Assembly (NCBI GenBank): GCA_963969395.1
Contig: OZ017799.1
Coordinates: forward strand, 15,874,501 to 15,938,500
Length of the DNA stretch: 64,000 nucleotides
Reading direction: 5' to 3'
Source of the DNA: Pseudoscleropodium purum
Lineage: Eukaryota > Streptophyta > Bryopsida > Hypnales > Brachytheciaceae
The notes beneath the pieces are model-generated. The model searched no databases. It saw only the letters and a list, made by a program, of their open reading frames with translations, and was not told the DNA's origin. Made by a program: the position numbers and the translations under genes. Below, piece after piece: positions 47,101 to 60,190 of this stretch (position 1 is the stretch's first letter; each line of letters opens with the position of its first letter).

Positions 47101-48865
47101 AATAGTTGCTTGTCATTTTTGGATTGTTGTTGTATAAGTACCAGATTTTAGCATCACTTGCACACATTTAAACCACGTAGGAAACATTTTGTAAGTCTTG
47201 TGCACTAGAGTAGAATCTTTAGAGGAGAGTCACCTACAACAAACAAGAGCTCAAGGTATTGGTACCATTCCACTTTGTCTCGTTCTATTTTGAAGTCTTC
47301 TTCAAGTAATTGCACTTTGGATTTGCACAAGAAATAAACCCAACTTAAATTGACTTTTTAAACTTTTAGAGGTCATTGTAGTGTATGTTGGTTGTTACAA
47401 ACTTTCACTATGCATGTCCATCATAATATTTGTCCATATCTTCAACAATTCTCATCATCAACAAAAATGCAAAAGTGTGATGTGATGACAACCCCAAAAT
47501 GAGGTTCCTATTAAATACAAGTCTATGGTGCAAACTGGAGCCAAAATCAATTGTAGCCACTTTGTTTCTAAAATGATATATTAGAGAAAGCCTTTTCAAA
47601 TAGTCTATGATAGTGACCCAATTGACCCAATTTGGATGAAGTAGTAATTGAAAAAAGGTTGAATTTGTAGGACTATATATTGGAGTTTTAGCTACAAAAA
47701 TAGAAAATGGCTTTACATCAAGAACTATTTGAATGGGAAAACTCTATTTATAAAACTCCAAATTAGAAGACTTTTCTTTAGACTTAGTTGACAACTCAAT
47801 GATTGGTTCTATTATTTTTTTTGACAAATTGAAATACAATAAGGTCTACAATGATAAGACTTGAATTTGCAAATGGATTGCCAAAAGCAACTAGAGGCAC
47901 ATATGATATGTCCACATATTGATATGTAATATTGATGACTTGGAATCTTAGTGATACAATAAAGAGAGATAGTTTGCTTTGTTCAAGCAAACTACAATTG
48001 TGGTCATTAGTGAGTGCAATCTATAAGTTTATAGAAAAGGTTTGTATTATGTGCCCTATCTTTTAAGTTGTATGTTTGTTAGTGATTTATTATTAAAGAA
48101 AGCATTGATGTGAGGAATTTTGGTTTTGTATTTTGATAAAATCTTGGATGAAGTCAAAATATTGGATTTGAGTTTATAGATAGTTGATCTACTATGATAC
48201 CAATTTTTAGATTTGGATTTATGATGAGGAGTTATGAGGCTTCAAAGTGGAGGTGTTTGGAATTTAAGGTAGGCCAAAAGAGGATATTTAAGACCTTCAA
48301 TCTTACTATTTTTCTGCAGTATGGATATAAAACTTGGAGAGCATTTTTCTTATGAACTTATCTACTAACTTGTACAAAAAAAAACTTGTCTACAATCAAT
48401 GTGGGACCTAAAAATTATGCACAAAATACTACTAGGTGTAAAGGTTTTGCCTTGAAAAAAAGCTAGGAATTTGGAGTGATTGTATATCATTTACGCTAGG
48501 TCAAAGCTAGGTTATCTTAAGAATTATAGTATACTTAGGGATTTATAGAAAAAGAGGTCAAGATAGGTTTAAGATTATCTAGGTGGATTAAGGGTATAAA
48601 GGAGATTGTACACAAAGCATTTTCATGGTAGAAGCCAAGTGCTATTCTAGATCTATTTGCAAAATTTGTCACATGATCACAAGTTTCAAGGACAAATAAT
48701 GAAAGTTGAAAATTTTTAATTGATATACAAATTTATTAAAATTTTGAAAACATTAAAAATTATTAAAAATTCAAAAATAATAATAATAATCTAAAATTTC
48801 ACTCAAAAATTAAATACACATTTTAAATTATTATAAATTCATAAAAAAATTAAAGCTAAAAGCTT
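47101..48865. other. AT-rich spacer, no gene recognised
   Basis: The first few hundred bases may contain further decayed sequence of the minus-strand transposase-like region (for example the 63-codon frame at 47,599-47,408). Nothing else is recognisable. Confidence 0.45.
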
Positions 48866-49770
48866 AACCCCTAAAGTTCCAAGTACATAGACACTTGAAG
48901 ATTTGGATAAGTTCTTATCATTTTTGAAGTGATTTTTTTTTTAAATTTGGAAGACCAAAAAATACATTAGCTTTCAAGGGTTATAATGTTTATTCAATTG
49001 ATGCCAAGAAGCAAAAGTTATGCCCTTGTAAGCATGATATGGAGTTTGCTAGGCAATCAAAAAATCACAAAACTTGAAATGTAAATTTTAAATTTTATTT
49101 CTCATAGATTTTATTTTTGTTTACAGGAAAAGCTTCTATTCATTTCATTTGGATTAATGATATAAAAGTTATGGAGAATAGATCTTGTTATATGGGCAAT
49201 CATTGCATCTTCTTGAATAAATAACATAATAGTTTATTTCTAAAATTGATGTTCATAGTTTAAAAAGAATTCCACAAGGTTCAATTTACTTGCTCGAAAA
49301 ATCTTACTATTGGGATTCAAATATTTCAATCCTACCTTAGAATGATTAACAATTTCTTCTTTCTTTACCTTGTGTACCTACTTCTACCTAACAATTTTTT
49401 AAAGAATGAAAATCAAGTATGTTCTTTGTAATTTTTTTCCTCCAGATCCTCAATTCAAATATTCAATATAAAAGTTTCATATTTCAATAAAATTTGTAGT
49501 AAGAAAATTTTAAGTTCAAAGCTTTCAAATTCTTATAATCTAATCACTCAAGGTGCAACAAAATTATTTTCTTTACTTTAAACACAAATATCTTACAATC
49601 TACAAGGTCAAAGTTTCTAAAATTTCTTCCACACATGTCCTAAAGTAGTGAGTAAGAATGTAGGAAGGAGTATACAAGTATGCAAGAAAGTAGTTCTTGA
49701 ATGATGAGAACTGGAAGATTCTAAACATTGGCTACTAGTAAAGTACACTTTTTGACTCCCAAAATTCACA
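48866..49770 (-). mobile_element. 0.9-kb TIR element, copy 8, partial
   Basis: The left terminus AACCCCTAAAGTTCC is intact. Family-like phrases follow, such as ATTTGGATTAATGATATAAAAGTTATG-type sequence near 49,150 and CTATTGGGATTCAAATATTTC near 49,309. The right terminus was not found, so the end given is set by the size of other copies. Confidence 0.4.
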
Positions 49771-51003
49771 ATAATTTCAATTTCAGGTATAAAATTCTTG
49801 AAAATTTTACAAGCCTCATATTTCCTATCTTTCGACTTGCAAAAAATTTCCACCACCTCATATTGCTAACAATTCACTCCTAAATTGCCTAAATGATCAA
49901 TTACTAGCGCATCTACTTTAATTATATCCCAAATCAACCCTCCGTAAGCTTTCATTTTCATACAACTTAAGTTTATTGCTTTCATTTCTATGGTTTTTGT
50001 TTTGTTTTGTTTGTCAAGAACATTGCTTCAAGTTCTTATTCTTGATACTAGACTTGATAAACATCCCTATTTCTACTAATACTTAGGCAAGAAGTAGAAA
50101 AGGAATAAAAAGATTTGACCTAAAAACCGAACATGAAGATGTGAGGATTATTAAAAATAATCCAAAATTTTAAAATAATATCCCCCACCCTCCCACCCTT
50201 TAAGATTATGGTGGACATTTGCAAATCTATAAAGATTATGCTTCTAAATAGGCTTTAATGTTGAGTATGCCTCCAATTTTTTTTGTTGGCAATAAGACTT
50301 TCTCAAGAGATGTTAATTATCATACTTTAACTCTAAAAAAGGTGGTTGAACTTCGTCACCAAATACCTGCATTAGAAATACTTGGTTGTACTCTGCACTA
50401 GTAAGAAAAAATAATACCTATGAAGGCAAGAAATGCCGCCCAGGTTGTTTTCATAGCTATATTCATACTCAAAATCTTAAGTAGAGATTGAGTTTATGAT
50501 AACTGTGCAGATGAGCACAGAGTTACTGCATTTGGCTTGTTGAGGTCAAAATTAGCTCCTACAGTATACAAGATGGACAAACGAGTTGACTGAATGGAGT
50601 GCTGCTGAAAAAGATTGTGATTGTAGAAGGTGTTTTGAGATTTTTTTTTGCTCATACAACACAAAACTTTGCCTATACATCGAGTAAATTAATACCATTG
50701 AGCTATGAAGTTACGCTATTATTGAACATATGGAGGTGCACTAAGAGTGAAAAATATGACAACCTCAAAGTCACAATGTCCTTATGGCCAGGTTTACAAA
50801 AGAGCTTTGTGATGTTTTAAATTATATATGTTGTTTGTCTGTTTTCTTTCCTAGTGAAGGTGATTAACAAGCAATGTGGGTTGTAGACACCTTGTGTATC
50901 TCGCTAACATTCCATTTTGGTCATATTATGGGATGGACACAAGTGAGGTCCATGTCCTCTAGGAGCTATTTGCAAACAAGCTTCAAGAAAATTCTATGAC
51001 CTT
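49771..51003. other. Spacer, no gene seen
   Basis: AT-rich with short frames only. A 73-codon frame at 50,599-50,820 has no family features. Confidence 0.5.
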
Positions 51004-51908
51004 AACCCCTAAGGACCAAGCTACGTTTTTGGCAACATAGAATTTTTGAACAAGTGCGTGTGACTAGAGATTTCTATATTATTGGCCCAAATTTTAATGG
51101 AAGGTGTGGACAGGGAATATCTTTCATGTGTACTAAATTTCAGGACATTTGGAAACATGAGTCAAAAGTTATAGCCTAACATGTAGTTTGTTTCTTAACT
51201 TAGGCAGTCCGAGCAAATCTAAAAAAATCATTTAAAAAAAATTCCAAATTTGGAATTGGTTTTTAAGATTTATGTATACACAATTTTTTTTGAATCATTC
51301 CATTTTGATCAATGAGTCAAAAATTATGAGGTGTTTTAGTTTACAAGTAGTTATGGAATCTCTATCTTAAAATAAACTTTGAAGTCTTTTATTGAACTCA
51401 ATTTTCAATATTAAGTGAAGATTGTTTATTAAAGCATTGGAACCATTAGAATTGTCATTTCTTAATTTCATAAATAAATTGTTAACAATTTAGTATTTTG
51501 AATCATTCTCTACATCTTTTTACTTATCATTTTTTTTCTATATGTTGTACACTATTTCAAATGTTGTGAAAATTTTCAAGCATGTAGCCAATATGCCTTG
51601 AAGAATGAATTCAAAGAAGCACCACTATTTTGAACATTTTGTCATACAAATATGACCTTGAGAAGTGTAGCTACTCAATTTTTTGCAAGGACAAAAAATT
51701 ATTTTTGTCACTTCAAATGCTAATACCTTGCAACCTGCATAGTTGAAATTTTTGAAGTTTTTTCCACATCTTTTCAAACTAATGTACTGCAAGATTCTAC
51801 AATCATATGTGTCCAAAAATGTTTTTTTTCTAAAATTTGAAACTTATACAAGAAATGGCAATTTTAGAGCATTTTTGGTGAAAACATAGTCAAAGAGCTT
51901 TAGGGGTT
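51004..51908 (+). mobile_element. 0.9-kb TIR element (AACCCCTAAAG family), copy 9
   Basis: The left end AACCCCTAAGGACCAAG, followed by TACGTTTTTGGCAACATA, is the inverse of the right end of the copy at 3,723-4,649. The right end reads AGAGCTTTAGGGGTT. The length is 905 bp. With the copy at 3,723 this is one of the two most complete members and a good reference for the family. It is non-coding. Confidence 0.8.
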
Positions 51909-54439
51909 CATTCTCATGGTTTTGTTTCATCATGTTATGTTTTGCTATAACTTCCAATAGTCTTAAAGAGTAGATTTGGTACAAAGGTTGAGATCTCAGG
52001 ATAGATTGAGAACTTTGAATGGATAATGGAGATACTTCCCAAGACTCTTATGATTCTTGCATGTGATAAGCGTGTTCATAGTGGATGTAGCAAGCACAAT
52101 AAGCTTTGATCTAAAACAATAAAGGTATTGAACTTAATAAGCCTAGAATTGATCAGATCAATGTCCATTCAAAGGATGTTCCAGAAAAAGTTTGTTTTTG
52201 TTTTGTTTTTGTTTTTCAAAGAGGCGGTATTCCCTACAAGTTATAAAATCCTCCATTCAAAGTGGACCTGGTAGGTTAGTTTTGGGGTTCTCTGAGATAA
52301 AAAGTAAAAAGAGCCCCATGTTCTACATCTCTTGTGACTAATTGGGGGTCTCTGCTTGCAAATATGAATTCAAAATTTGCTAAAGAAAATTTATGCGAAA
52401 AATAGAAAAAACTTGCGTTTCCCCCGGGATAAATCCAGGTTGTTGGGCCCACTTTGAGTGAAGGATTTAACTTCCTACATGATCTATGGATTTTTTTATT
52501 TTATTTGTTAAATGACTGAATGGGATTGTTTTTCACACAAGTCACCTGCCCCACTAGGCCACTTGTGGCTGGCGAGTTGTTTTGTTTCTCTCTGCAATGA
52601 AATCCTGTTTCATTTGTTTAAAAACAAAAAACAAAAAAACAAGCAGGTCCCCTAAGCCAGTGTCTCTCTCATTACAGTAATTGAATGAACTGCAACTTGT
52701 TTTGGCTACCACTCACGGCTACCGAAGAGACACACCGTCAGTCGCTAGTGTCACGAAATTCCCCCAAACCGCCAATCTGTCTCAAACAGACTGGCGCAGA
52801 TTCCAGAAGTTCCTTATGTTTTTGATTTATGAATTTAATGGATGCACCAAGTTAAGTACGGAGTATTAGTTAACCAATGGCTAGTGGCGAGTAAGGTAGT
52901 GTGCTCACAAACCGTAAACTAGTGTCTGGTCGGGCTTTAAGATGGATTTTAGATGCCTGAAATTATTTTCCCATGTTTTCCACTCAAAGAAAAATTGATG
53001 TGGTATCTAACACAAGTGGTTTTGTATTTTTTGAAGCATTTATGAAGTACTTATGAATTTTTAAAGAATTATGTAATAGACACCTATTTGTGATCTAGAC
53101 TTTACTAAACCCACATATGAGTAGTTTGAAAAAAGATATGGCTATACCAAAAACAAGGAGAGAGGCATTCAAAAAGTAATACACAAGGTTCCTAAATGTG
53201 ACCCTTACTAAACTTGAGTGGACCCTACATTCTTTTAATATGTGTAGGAAGGCAATTGGGCAATCAATTTCCATTTAGAAAAATTAAGTGAACACACCTT
53301 GGCTTTGAATGGACCCTCCCTAGCTCTTATTCCATCCATTAAAGAAGTATGAACAAATCTCATTAATGTTGTGACATTATGAGCATTCCAACTCACATCC
53401 ATTGACTATTGCTTTTGAAGCTACCTATGGGACAGTTTGAAGAAGAGGGTCTCAATTAGAGTCATCTACTATAGGTTGTCATTAGGGCTTTTTTTTAATT
53501 TTTAAAAAAAGGACAGAAAGGCAACATTTCATTGAAGGGGGATGCTGAAGAGGCGATTTACCTGTTGGTGAACGTAGTTTAGGGATGGCAATCAGGAATT
53601 TTTTGGGGGTAAAGCTATTGGTGATACCATTTTGAAGCTTACAATCATGTGGGCGAATGGAGTGTATGGGCGATTGTTCTATGGGTGAATAGAAGGTAGG
53701 TGTATTCTTTTTGTGGGCAAACAAATGGTAGGATTCAGGGCTTTTCCTAGGCGAACTAAGCAAATTCAGAAGGTTTAAGTGGCTAACGTATTCTCAATGT
53801 AAAGTTTGTGAACTTATTGTGTATGTGATATTCTTGAATTTCTTGCAAACTTGACGTTGGTAGAACTTATACCTACACCCACCCAAACCCCCTTCCAATG
53901 CCAAAGTAAGTAAATTGGCACAAGAATTAAGCACAACAAGTAGTACTAGCAATGCATAAGAAAATACCTATCATTGTCTTCCAAATCTATGACCTGTACC
54001 AACCCACTAATCCCTCCAATGCCAAAGTTAGTAAGTCATTCTATGAAATGTGCATTCATGAAGCTATCCCAAAACTATTGAATAAGTTCACTTTGCAAAT
54101 GAATACATAACTTAGATTGTATAGAATATCGACCAACACATGAAAAGCATCTGTGCACAAGAAGTAACATCTGCCCCCTTACAAATCCACATGCGAGAAT
54201 TCATGAACCAAATGTGGAAGTTTGAGTCCACGACATTGAAGAGCATTTGAGAACAAAGGTAGTCACATTGCATGCAGTACATGTATGCGCTCATAAATGT
54301 GAACTATGACTAGAAAAAAAACAAAATAATATTGAGAAGCATCATGAAGCTACCCCACTGCTCTACAAGAATGCCCACTAATGCTGCCAAAATTGTCCTA
54401 CAACCTAAAATGACCATAGTCCCATAACACCTACTAGAA
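51909..54439. other. Spacer, no gene recognised
   Basis: A short block at about 52,339-52,395 containing ATGAATTCAAAATTTGC recurs at 23,880 (same direction) and 17,388-17,445 (opposite). A more GC-rich patch lies at 52,690-52,810 within a 62-codon frame of no known family. Little else can be said. Confidence 0.5.
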
Positions 54440-57000
54440 ACACCTTCATGGAAAACCTAAGAGCCAGTCAAATATCTTACATGCCTGCTAGAAACAAACC
54501 ACTCGTCAAAGACAGCTTGATAAGGAAAATCCTAAAGCGAAAAAATGTGTTGAGAGAACATGCCAACAACTTCAATGTTGTCATCAAGACTATTCCGCAA
54601 CTTGGACTTCAAGAATCCTACACTAGAGAAGAGCCATTCATCCTCCGCCGATCCAATGAGGTGCACCACCACCATCTCTGCCAACTTCAGGAACTCCTAA
54701 AGTTCTATGTGAGGTTATTATTACTGTCTAGCACACGCCAAATCTTTGTGAATGGGTTCACGTCATAAGGTGAGAGCATCACAGCTCTTGCATTGAACTT
54801 CATACAAGTCTTGAATAAACCACATTGTGACATGAGGTTCTCATAGTTGATGAGGGGCGGGATTATCATCTTGTGCTCTCCGTCACCAATAATTTTCTCA
54901 TGCCCGCAGGAATCCATCAAAATTCACTGGTGCTTATCAAACAAATCCTTGGCATTCATTCCACACCAATATTGTGGATATAGGATTCCAAACGTGCTCA
55001 TAACATGGTGCCCAAGAAAGTGTTCTTTGAGCTCATGCACAAGCATGTTCACAGCTATTGCAAGTTCCCAAACAATGTATCAACATCTAATATTTTAGGG
55101 ACTAAAACTCTCAAAGAATAGAATGCAATCCATTCAATGACGGTTCAATTCGAATTCAAACACTCAAATTGAATGTAGTCCAAGATAGTGACAGTCTAAG
55201 TATATCAAGCTATTACATATTAAGAGAGCCAAAGCAAACAAAGTAGAAATCAAGCAAGTACATAAGAATGAACTGCAAGTGCAAAACGGCCAAATTTGTA
55301 CATTTGGACTTGGTTTTGTTGATCAGAGAAGCCCAAAGGTTGTGATCAATTGGTCCTCCCTTGTGCTCTGCACGAATTTGCTCTCCATGATACACAAACA
55401 TCAACATAGCAGAGTCGTCATTCAAGTCTATAATCTACTTGATGTGGATTTGTTCATGGCTATAGTCAAGGAGATTGTTGAAACTCCAAAATTCATCTGA
55501 GCTGTATGTAATCGCTTTATCTTCATACATGTAGTACAGTGAAGCCTGGCACACTTTCATTGCCGCAACAAAGTTACAGATGTACACATTATGCTTCTTT
55601 GCAAATACAACTAGACTATTAATTGTTTCTTGTAATGGTAGAAGAGTACACATGCCCAACATTGTGTATGGGTCTGACAGCTACACTAAACAAGCCTATA
55701 CAAGTACAAACAACTTTCAGAATGGGCGCTTGAATAGTATAGAGATAAATCAACCATGCATGAAAAAACAATAGCATGCAAAAATTACAGTCATGGAAAT
55801 ATTGAAGCTAATGAAAACAAATGAAAATACAAATTGTAAAAATCCTTACTTTTGCCTTCATGTTTTTCTCTAAGTCTACAATCATCTTATAAATTAAAGT
55901 CTAGTATTTTGACAAAAGCTTTTATAAAGGCTTGATTAGGCTTACCCACCTTGTTTGCACATTACGTAGCATTTTGAGGCCCTTTGTTTCTGTTAGCTCT
56001 GCTAATTGGTGGAATTCTTCAAGTCACTTTGGACTTTTAGAAAAGTATACATGGATGATACTCAACAGCTTCTTGATGGCTGAGAAAATGCCCAAGTTTG
56101 ATAGTGCTTTAAATGCGAGGTTGCACCAATGTCCCATATAGTGGACTCCAATTGCAAAAGGGGCATGTTTATCTTTCACCTGTGTTGTGACACCGGATTT
56201 GTTGCCTTGTAACGTTGATGCTCCATCCACACCGAAGCTCACCAATTTCCTTGCAATGGATTCAGTGTCTAACCCTCCACTGCTAGCAACTGCATCCATT
56301 ATTAGCTTTGTCAAGTTTTTAGCATTCGGGGTGCAACGAACTTGTTGTAAGGCTACTAGCAGTGGTAATCAAACCCAATCCTGTACAATATACACATGGA
56401 TTGACAAGACACTAATACTGTCCATAGTAGTCACCTCATCGATTGTTCCGGCCAAGTAACGAGCTACATTGATCAATTTCCGCATTTCAAGCACAACTTG
56501 CTTGTATATGTAGCCAACCATCATCCATCCCGAATTGTCACACCAGTGGGCCGAAGGTAAATTAAAGACATTGAGAAACTTATACAATTGGACACATGCC
56601 TCGTATTCAAGCATCGGACGACCATCACGTAAGAGCTGAAAAAGGATTAGAAATTGCACCCTCTTTCTCTGTGCCTCTAGAGAAGTGCAATAGTTGATCT
56701 GCTAGATCACGATAGGTGGCGGTTTTACAGCATACAAGCATAGTTTTTTTCGATGTTTGCATTGGGTTGCTACATACTAGTCCCCTCGCTTGACCTTAAA
56801 CTGCAGCATATCTTTTTTGGCAACTCTCTTTTTGTCATGTTTCTATAATGTATCTGATTTTGGAGCCATTATGCAAGGCTTTCTATCAATTGAACTACAT
56901 ACCTTGCACTTCACCATGTGAAATATCCTGTCGCTCACCATGATGCCTTCCACTTACGGTAGCTTCACAGTTCAAACTATTTGAAATTTCTAATGTTGAT
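54440..57000 (-). pseudogene. Decayed hAT-superfamily transposase
   Basis: Read on the minus strand, the parts follow the order of a plant hAT-like transposase. First is a Cys/His finger-like region near 56,920-56,780 (CKVC, then KHD). Next comes a block with GRPM and HWCDNSGWMM (56,659-56,369), then TIDEVTTMDS and FGVDGASTLQGNKSG (to 56,024), then a KGLKMLRNVQTRWVSLI segment near 55,950. A block with TLLPLQETINSLVVFAKK and DEFWSF follows (55,662-55,435), then LYPQYW near 54,980. Last is the C-terminal dimerisation motif, EDEWLFSSVGFLKSKLRN, near 54,650-54,590. Several in-frame stops and at least two frameshifts break it, and an unrelated stretch of about 150 bp separates blocks near 55,700-55,850. 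No terminal inverted repeats or 8-bp target duplication were found. Confidence 0.85.
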
Positions 57001-57074
57001 CATACTGTTTCTGTGTCTGATTTTCTCATCTCTGCTTTTCCACGACCTATAGCACCCGGCTTTATAGGTGGCGT

Positions 57075-57640
57075 CTAAGAATTAGAGTCATCAAACCCGT
57101 CGGAGTTATTTGAAACTTCAAGCAAGTCTTTGTTGTCCACTTGATTAGACTCGGAAGAAATTGTTATCAACGGAGACTTGGAACTTAGGATTGTCATGTC
57201 ACCAGATTCGGATGATGAACTTGCCAATTGCTCCAACTCAGTAGAAAGCAATCTCAACCCCAATTGCTAGCTTCCATTATGGCTGGGGTAATTTTCTTGT
57301 GAATTCAACTCTGTGCCTAGCACCTCCAGCAGCAATCCATCAAAAACTATAGACAAAGGTTGTCTCTTGGTTACACCACAACTGGATTGGAAATAACTTT
57401 GCATCATTTTCTTGGCCGCTTCCACCCTCTGTTGCTCAATGAGTTTTCCTTTATGCATCAACTCCTTGCAAGCCAATGCTAGCGCCTCCATTACAGCTTT
57501 GTCAGCTTTTTTCCTTGTTGATCTTGCAAGAGAGGCAACTCGCACAGTGTTCCCCACAACGTCATCTCCCAAATACTTGTGATCAAACCCCATCCCAACA
57601 TTAGCGAAACACACACTCTCCGCAAATGAGCACAGCAATC
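57075..57640 (-). pseudogene. Possible 5' part of the hAT-like element, family unknown
   Basis: A frame of 123 codons (57,638-57,267, opened by a non-ATG codon) contains a Lys/Glu/Ala-rich helical stretch (ALACKELMHKGKLIEQQRVE). After a stop, a 62-codon Ser-rich frame (57,263-57,075) follows in the same direction, ending just upstream of the finger-like part of the transposase. Position and direction suggest it belongs to that element, but I do not recognise the sequence. It could also be an unrelated gene fragment. Confidence 0.35.
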
Positions 57641-59449
57641 AAGACTACCAGACTGCAAGCTCTGAAGCACCAATCTCTCCAACACCAATCTCTCTCGCAC
57701 CAATCTTTGAAGTGATAGTCTTTCAAGCTCCACTAGAATGTCACGTGAAAGCATAGAAATAAAGTACTGAAGACCATTTTTTGTAAGCAGAACTATGCAC
57801 AACCTGCGCCCATGAAGGCGCATCACGCCAATTCACAAAGCCATTAAACAACAAGCATTGAAAGTCATGAATTCAAAAAATGACATGAGAAAATTGCTAG
57901 AGACTCCCCAAGGCAAGATTGCAGAAGTACGTCCTACAAATCCAACAACCCTTGTAAACACCTTATGCCTCTCTCTTGTGGAATAGGCGATTTGTAACTT
58001 GGTGATGTCGCCACTACATGGCGAAATGAAGACCACTCCACTGCACAACACAAGCGACATAACTACCACCTTCAATGCAACAACTGACAATTGGGAAAAA
58101 TTAAAAGAAGGCAATAGAGTGGCAAGCAAATGCGGGTGGAGTGGAAAATGATTGTGATCCAAGGCCAGTAATGGGCACAAACCCTAAGGCCGTTGGCGAC
58201 ACGACCATGGGAGGCTTAGGAGATGGGCGCCCATTTGGTACCAGAGGGTCACATCACGCCACCTTGGTGGCAATGTGGCCCCATTTTTTACCTTTTTTTG
58301 CTAGCATGCATTTCACCAACCTGGATAGCTTGGTGCAAACTAGCACAAGGCAACCAAAAAAAAGCCCTAGTTGTCATACATAATTAGTTGTACATTTTTT
58401 AATCACAACTATTGATTTTCATGATCCAAGGGTGTAGGAAGCAAATTGAAAGGAAAGAAGGTTATGAGTTACAACTTGTGATGGCGATGGTAACAGCTTT
58501 GCAATGAGACGATGCCACGATAGTTTTGAAAAGTCAACAAGTTATGAAGTGTCAATCCATATCTTTTGTTGTTGCTTGTAGAAATTCTTTGTTTTAAAAA
58601 AATGAAACGGAATTTGATTACAAAGGAGTGAAATACAAAGCCACCAATCACAAGAGACCTCGTGGATGACTTTTAGTTAACCCCTATATATCCATGGCCT
58701 ATTTTGAGCTTCTTAAAATTTGCTCTAAATTGAACTAAATGCCAACATGTTGATAAGTTGTATCAAAATTTTTTAGAATTGTAACCATACAAATTCAAAC
58801 TAGACATTTTAGAGATCTTGTAGGAAAAGAAAATACAACTATATCACTTATGGAGTGAAAGATTATAATGTTTGACCTTGAGGGTGTTAAAATTGCAAAA
58901 GTGATGTGAAGTCTTTCAATCCTCTTTTCACAATTCAAATCTAAAAAATTGGTGACCAAAAAAATATGAGGTTAAGGGGCCTAAGATGTATAATCCAAAT
59001 CAATTTATAGTTTCTTTAAATCTACTCTATAATATTCTTAAATGAATTTTGAATGTGATTTTTTCTCCAAGATCTAGTGTATTTAAGGCTCATTTCCAAG
59101 AGCTCTCAACACTATTGAAATTCAAGATTGCAATGAGTACCCTTGCACAAAATCTTGAATAGAAAAATCACTGTCATGTATTTTCAAGATCAGATTTTTT
59201 ATGCTAAAACTAGACTTCAAGAAGAACTTTCCAAAAATATAAACTACTAAAAATGCCAACTTGGTTAGGTTTTATTTAACTTCAAAATTGTTCAATGATG
59301 ATCTTATACAATTAATTGGTGATGACATAGAGTGATGGCAACAGCAAACCTTTCTTCAGGAAATAAGTGAGGCAAAGGCGAGTCAGTTCAAAGTTTGGAG
59401 CCAAAGTAGAGGGTGCTAATTCTATTCTAAAATGGACCTTCTACAGTTA
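57641..59449. other. Spacer, no gene recognised
   Basis: The left part has moderately GC-rich sequence with minus-strand frames of 111 and 115 codons (57,826-57,491 and 58,180-57,833) that resemble no known family. An AACCCCTATATATCC terminus of the 0.9-kb family occurs at 58,679, but its partner end was not identified. Confidence 0.45.
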
Positions 59450-59792
59450 GGGGCGCTTCACACATGGGCCAACCAAGTCGAGAGGCTGTGGGAGTTTATG
59501 GCCAAACTTTGGGTGAGAGTCCAAAGAAATGGGCAATAAATGGGCAATTTGACGGACTCTCGACCAAAGTTTGGGTTGCCACTTTGTGGTGACCCAAACT
59601 TTGGTCAAGAGTCCGTTGTGAGGCCATTGCCACATAGGAGCTTGGGCTTCCATGTAGGCACTTTGGAGGGCGACGGATTTTGGATTGTGTCGCCTTGTGT
59701 GAAGGGTCGAGAGGCCAAAGTCGGGTTTTTTTTAAATTTGATTGGTGGAGGCCAATGGACTCTTGACCTTGGGCCCATGTGTGAAGCAACCC
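59450..59792 (-). mobile_element. Tourist-like (PIF/Harbinger) miniature element, copy 2
   Basis: The left end GGGGCGCTTCACACATGGGC pairs with the right end, whose reverse complement reads GGGTTGCTTCACACATGGGC. TTA flanks both sides (59,447-59,449 and 59,793-59,795). Its 343 bp are the inverse of 21,029-21,381. An internal hairpin at 59,552-59,616 has 25-bp arms with one mismatch, built on ACCAAAGTTTGGGT. Frames of 68-111 codons cross it on both strands but are by-products of its higher GC content. Confidence 0.9.
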
Positions 59793-59795
59793 TTA

Positions 59796-60190
59796 ACTTA
59801 AGCACAATCAACATATGTGCGAGCTGACCCATTTCCAAATAGGGACCTATTCTCATTATATAGGCTATTATGTCTTTCCAATCAGCAAGAAAAAGCAGGG
59901 GATTAATTATGGCATAACTTCCAATGCAGGTGTGGTGCATTACAATTGGTTGTAGTCTTGGTTGATTTTGTAACTAATTTGTGGTTGGAAATAGGATGAC
60001 CTATATGACAAGAATAGGTCAAATATAATCTTCAACTAAAGAACTTTTAGTAATTATATTTTGAGAAATAAGATTCTGAAAAAAAAAATATAGAATCCTT
60101 TTAAACTCTATTTTTGTACATGGAAAAATTTCTTTACTCAAGAAAAATGTGCTCTAGACATGAATTATGTCTTACATGGTCGGAAATGGA
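59796..60190. other. Short AT-rich spacer
   Basis: No gene or element recognised between two miniature elements. Confidence 0.5.

Noticed and set aside
59447..59940. Overlapping frames of 68-111 codons on both strands
   Set aside because: They lie on a Tourist-like non-coding element whose higher GC content leaves frames open by chance.
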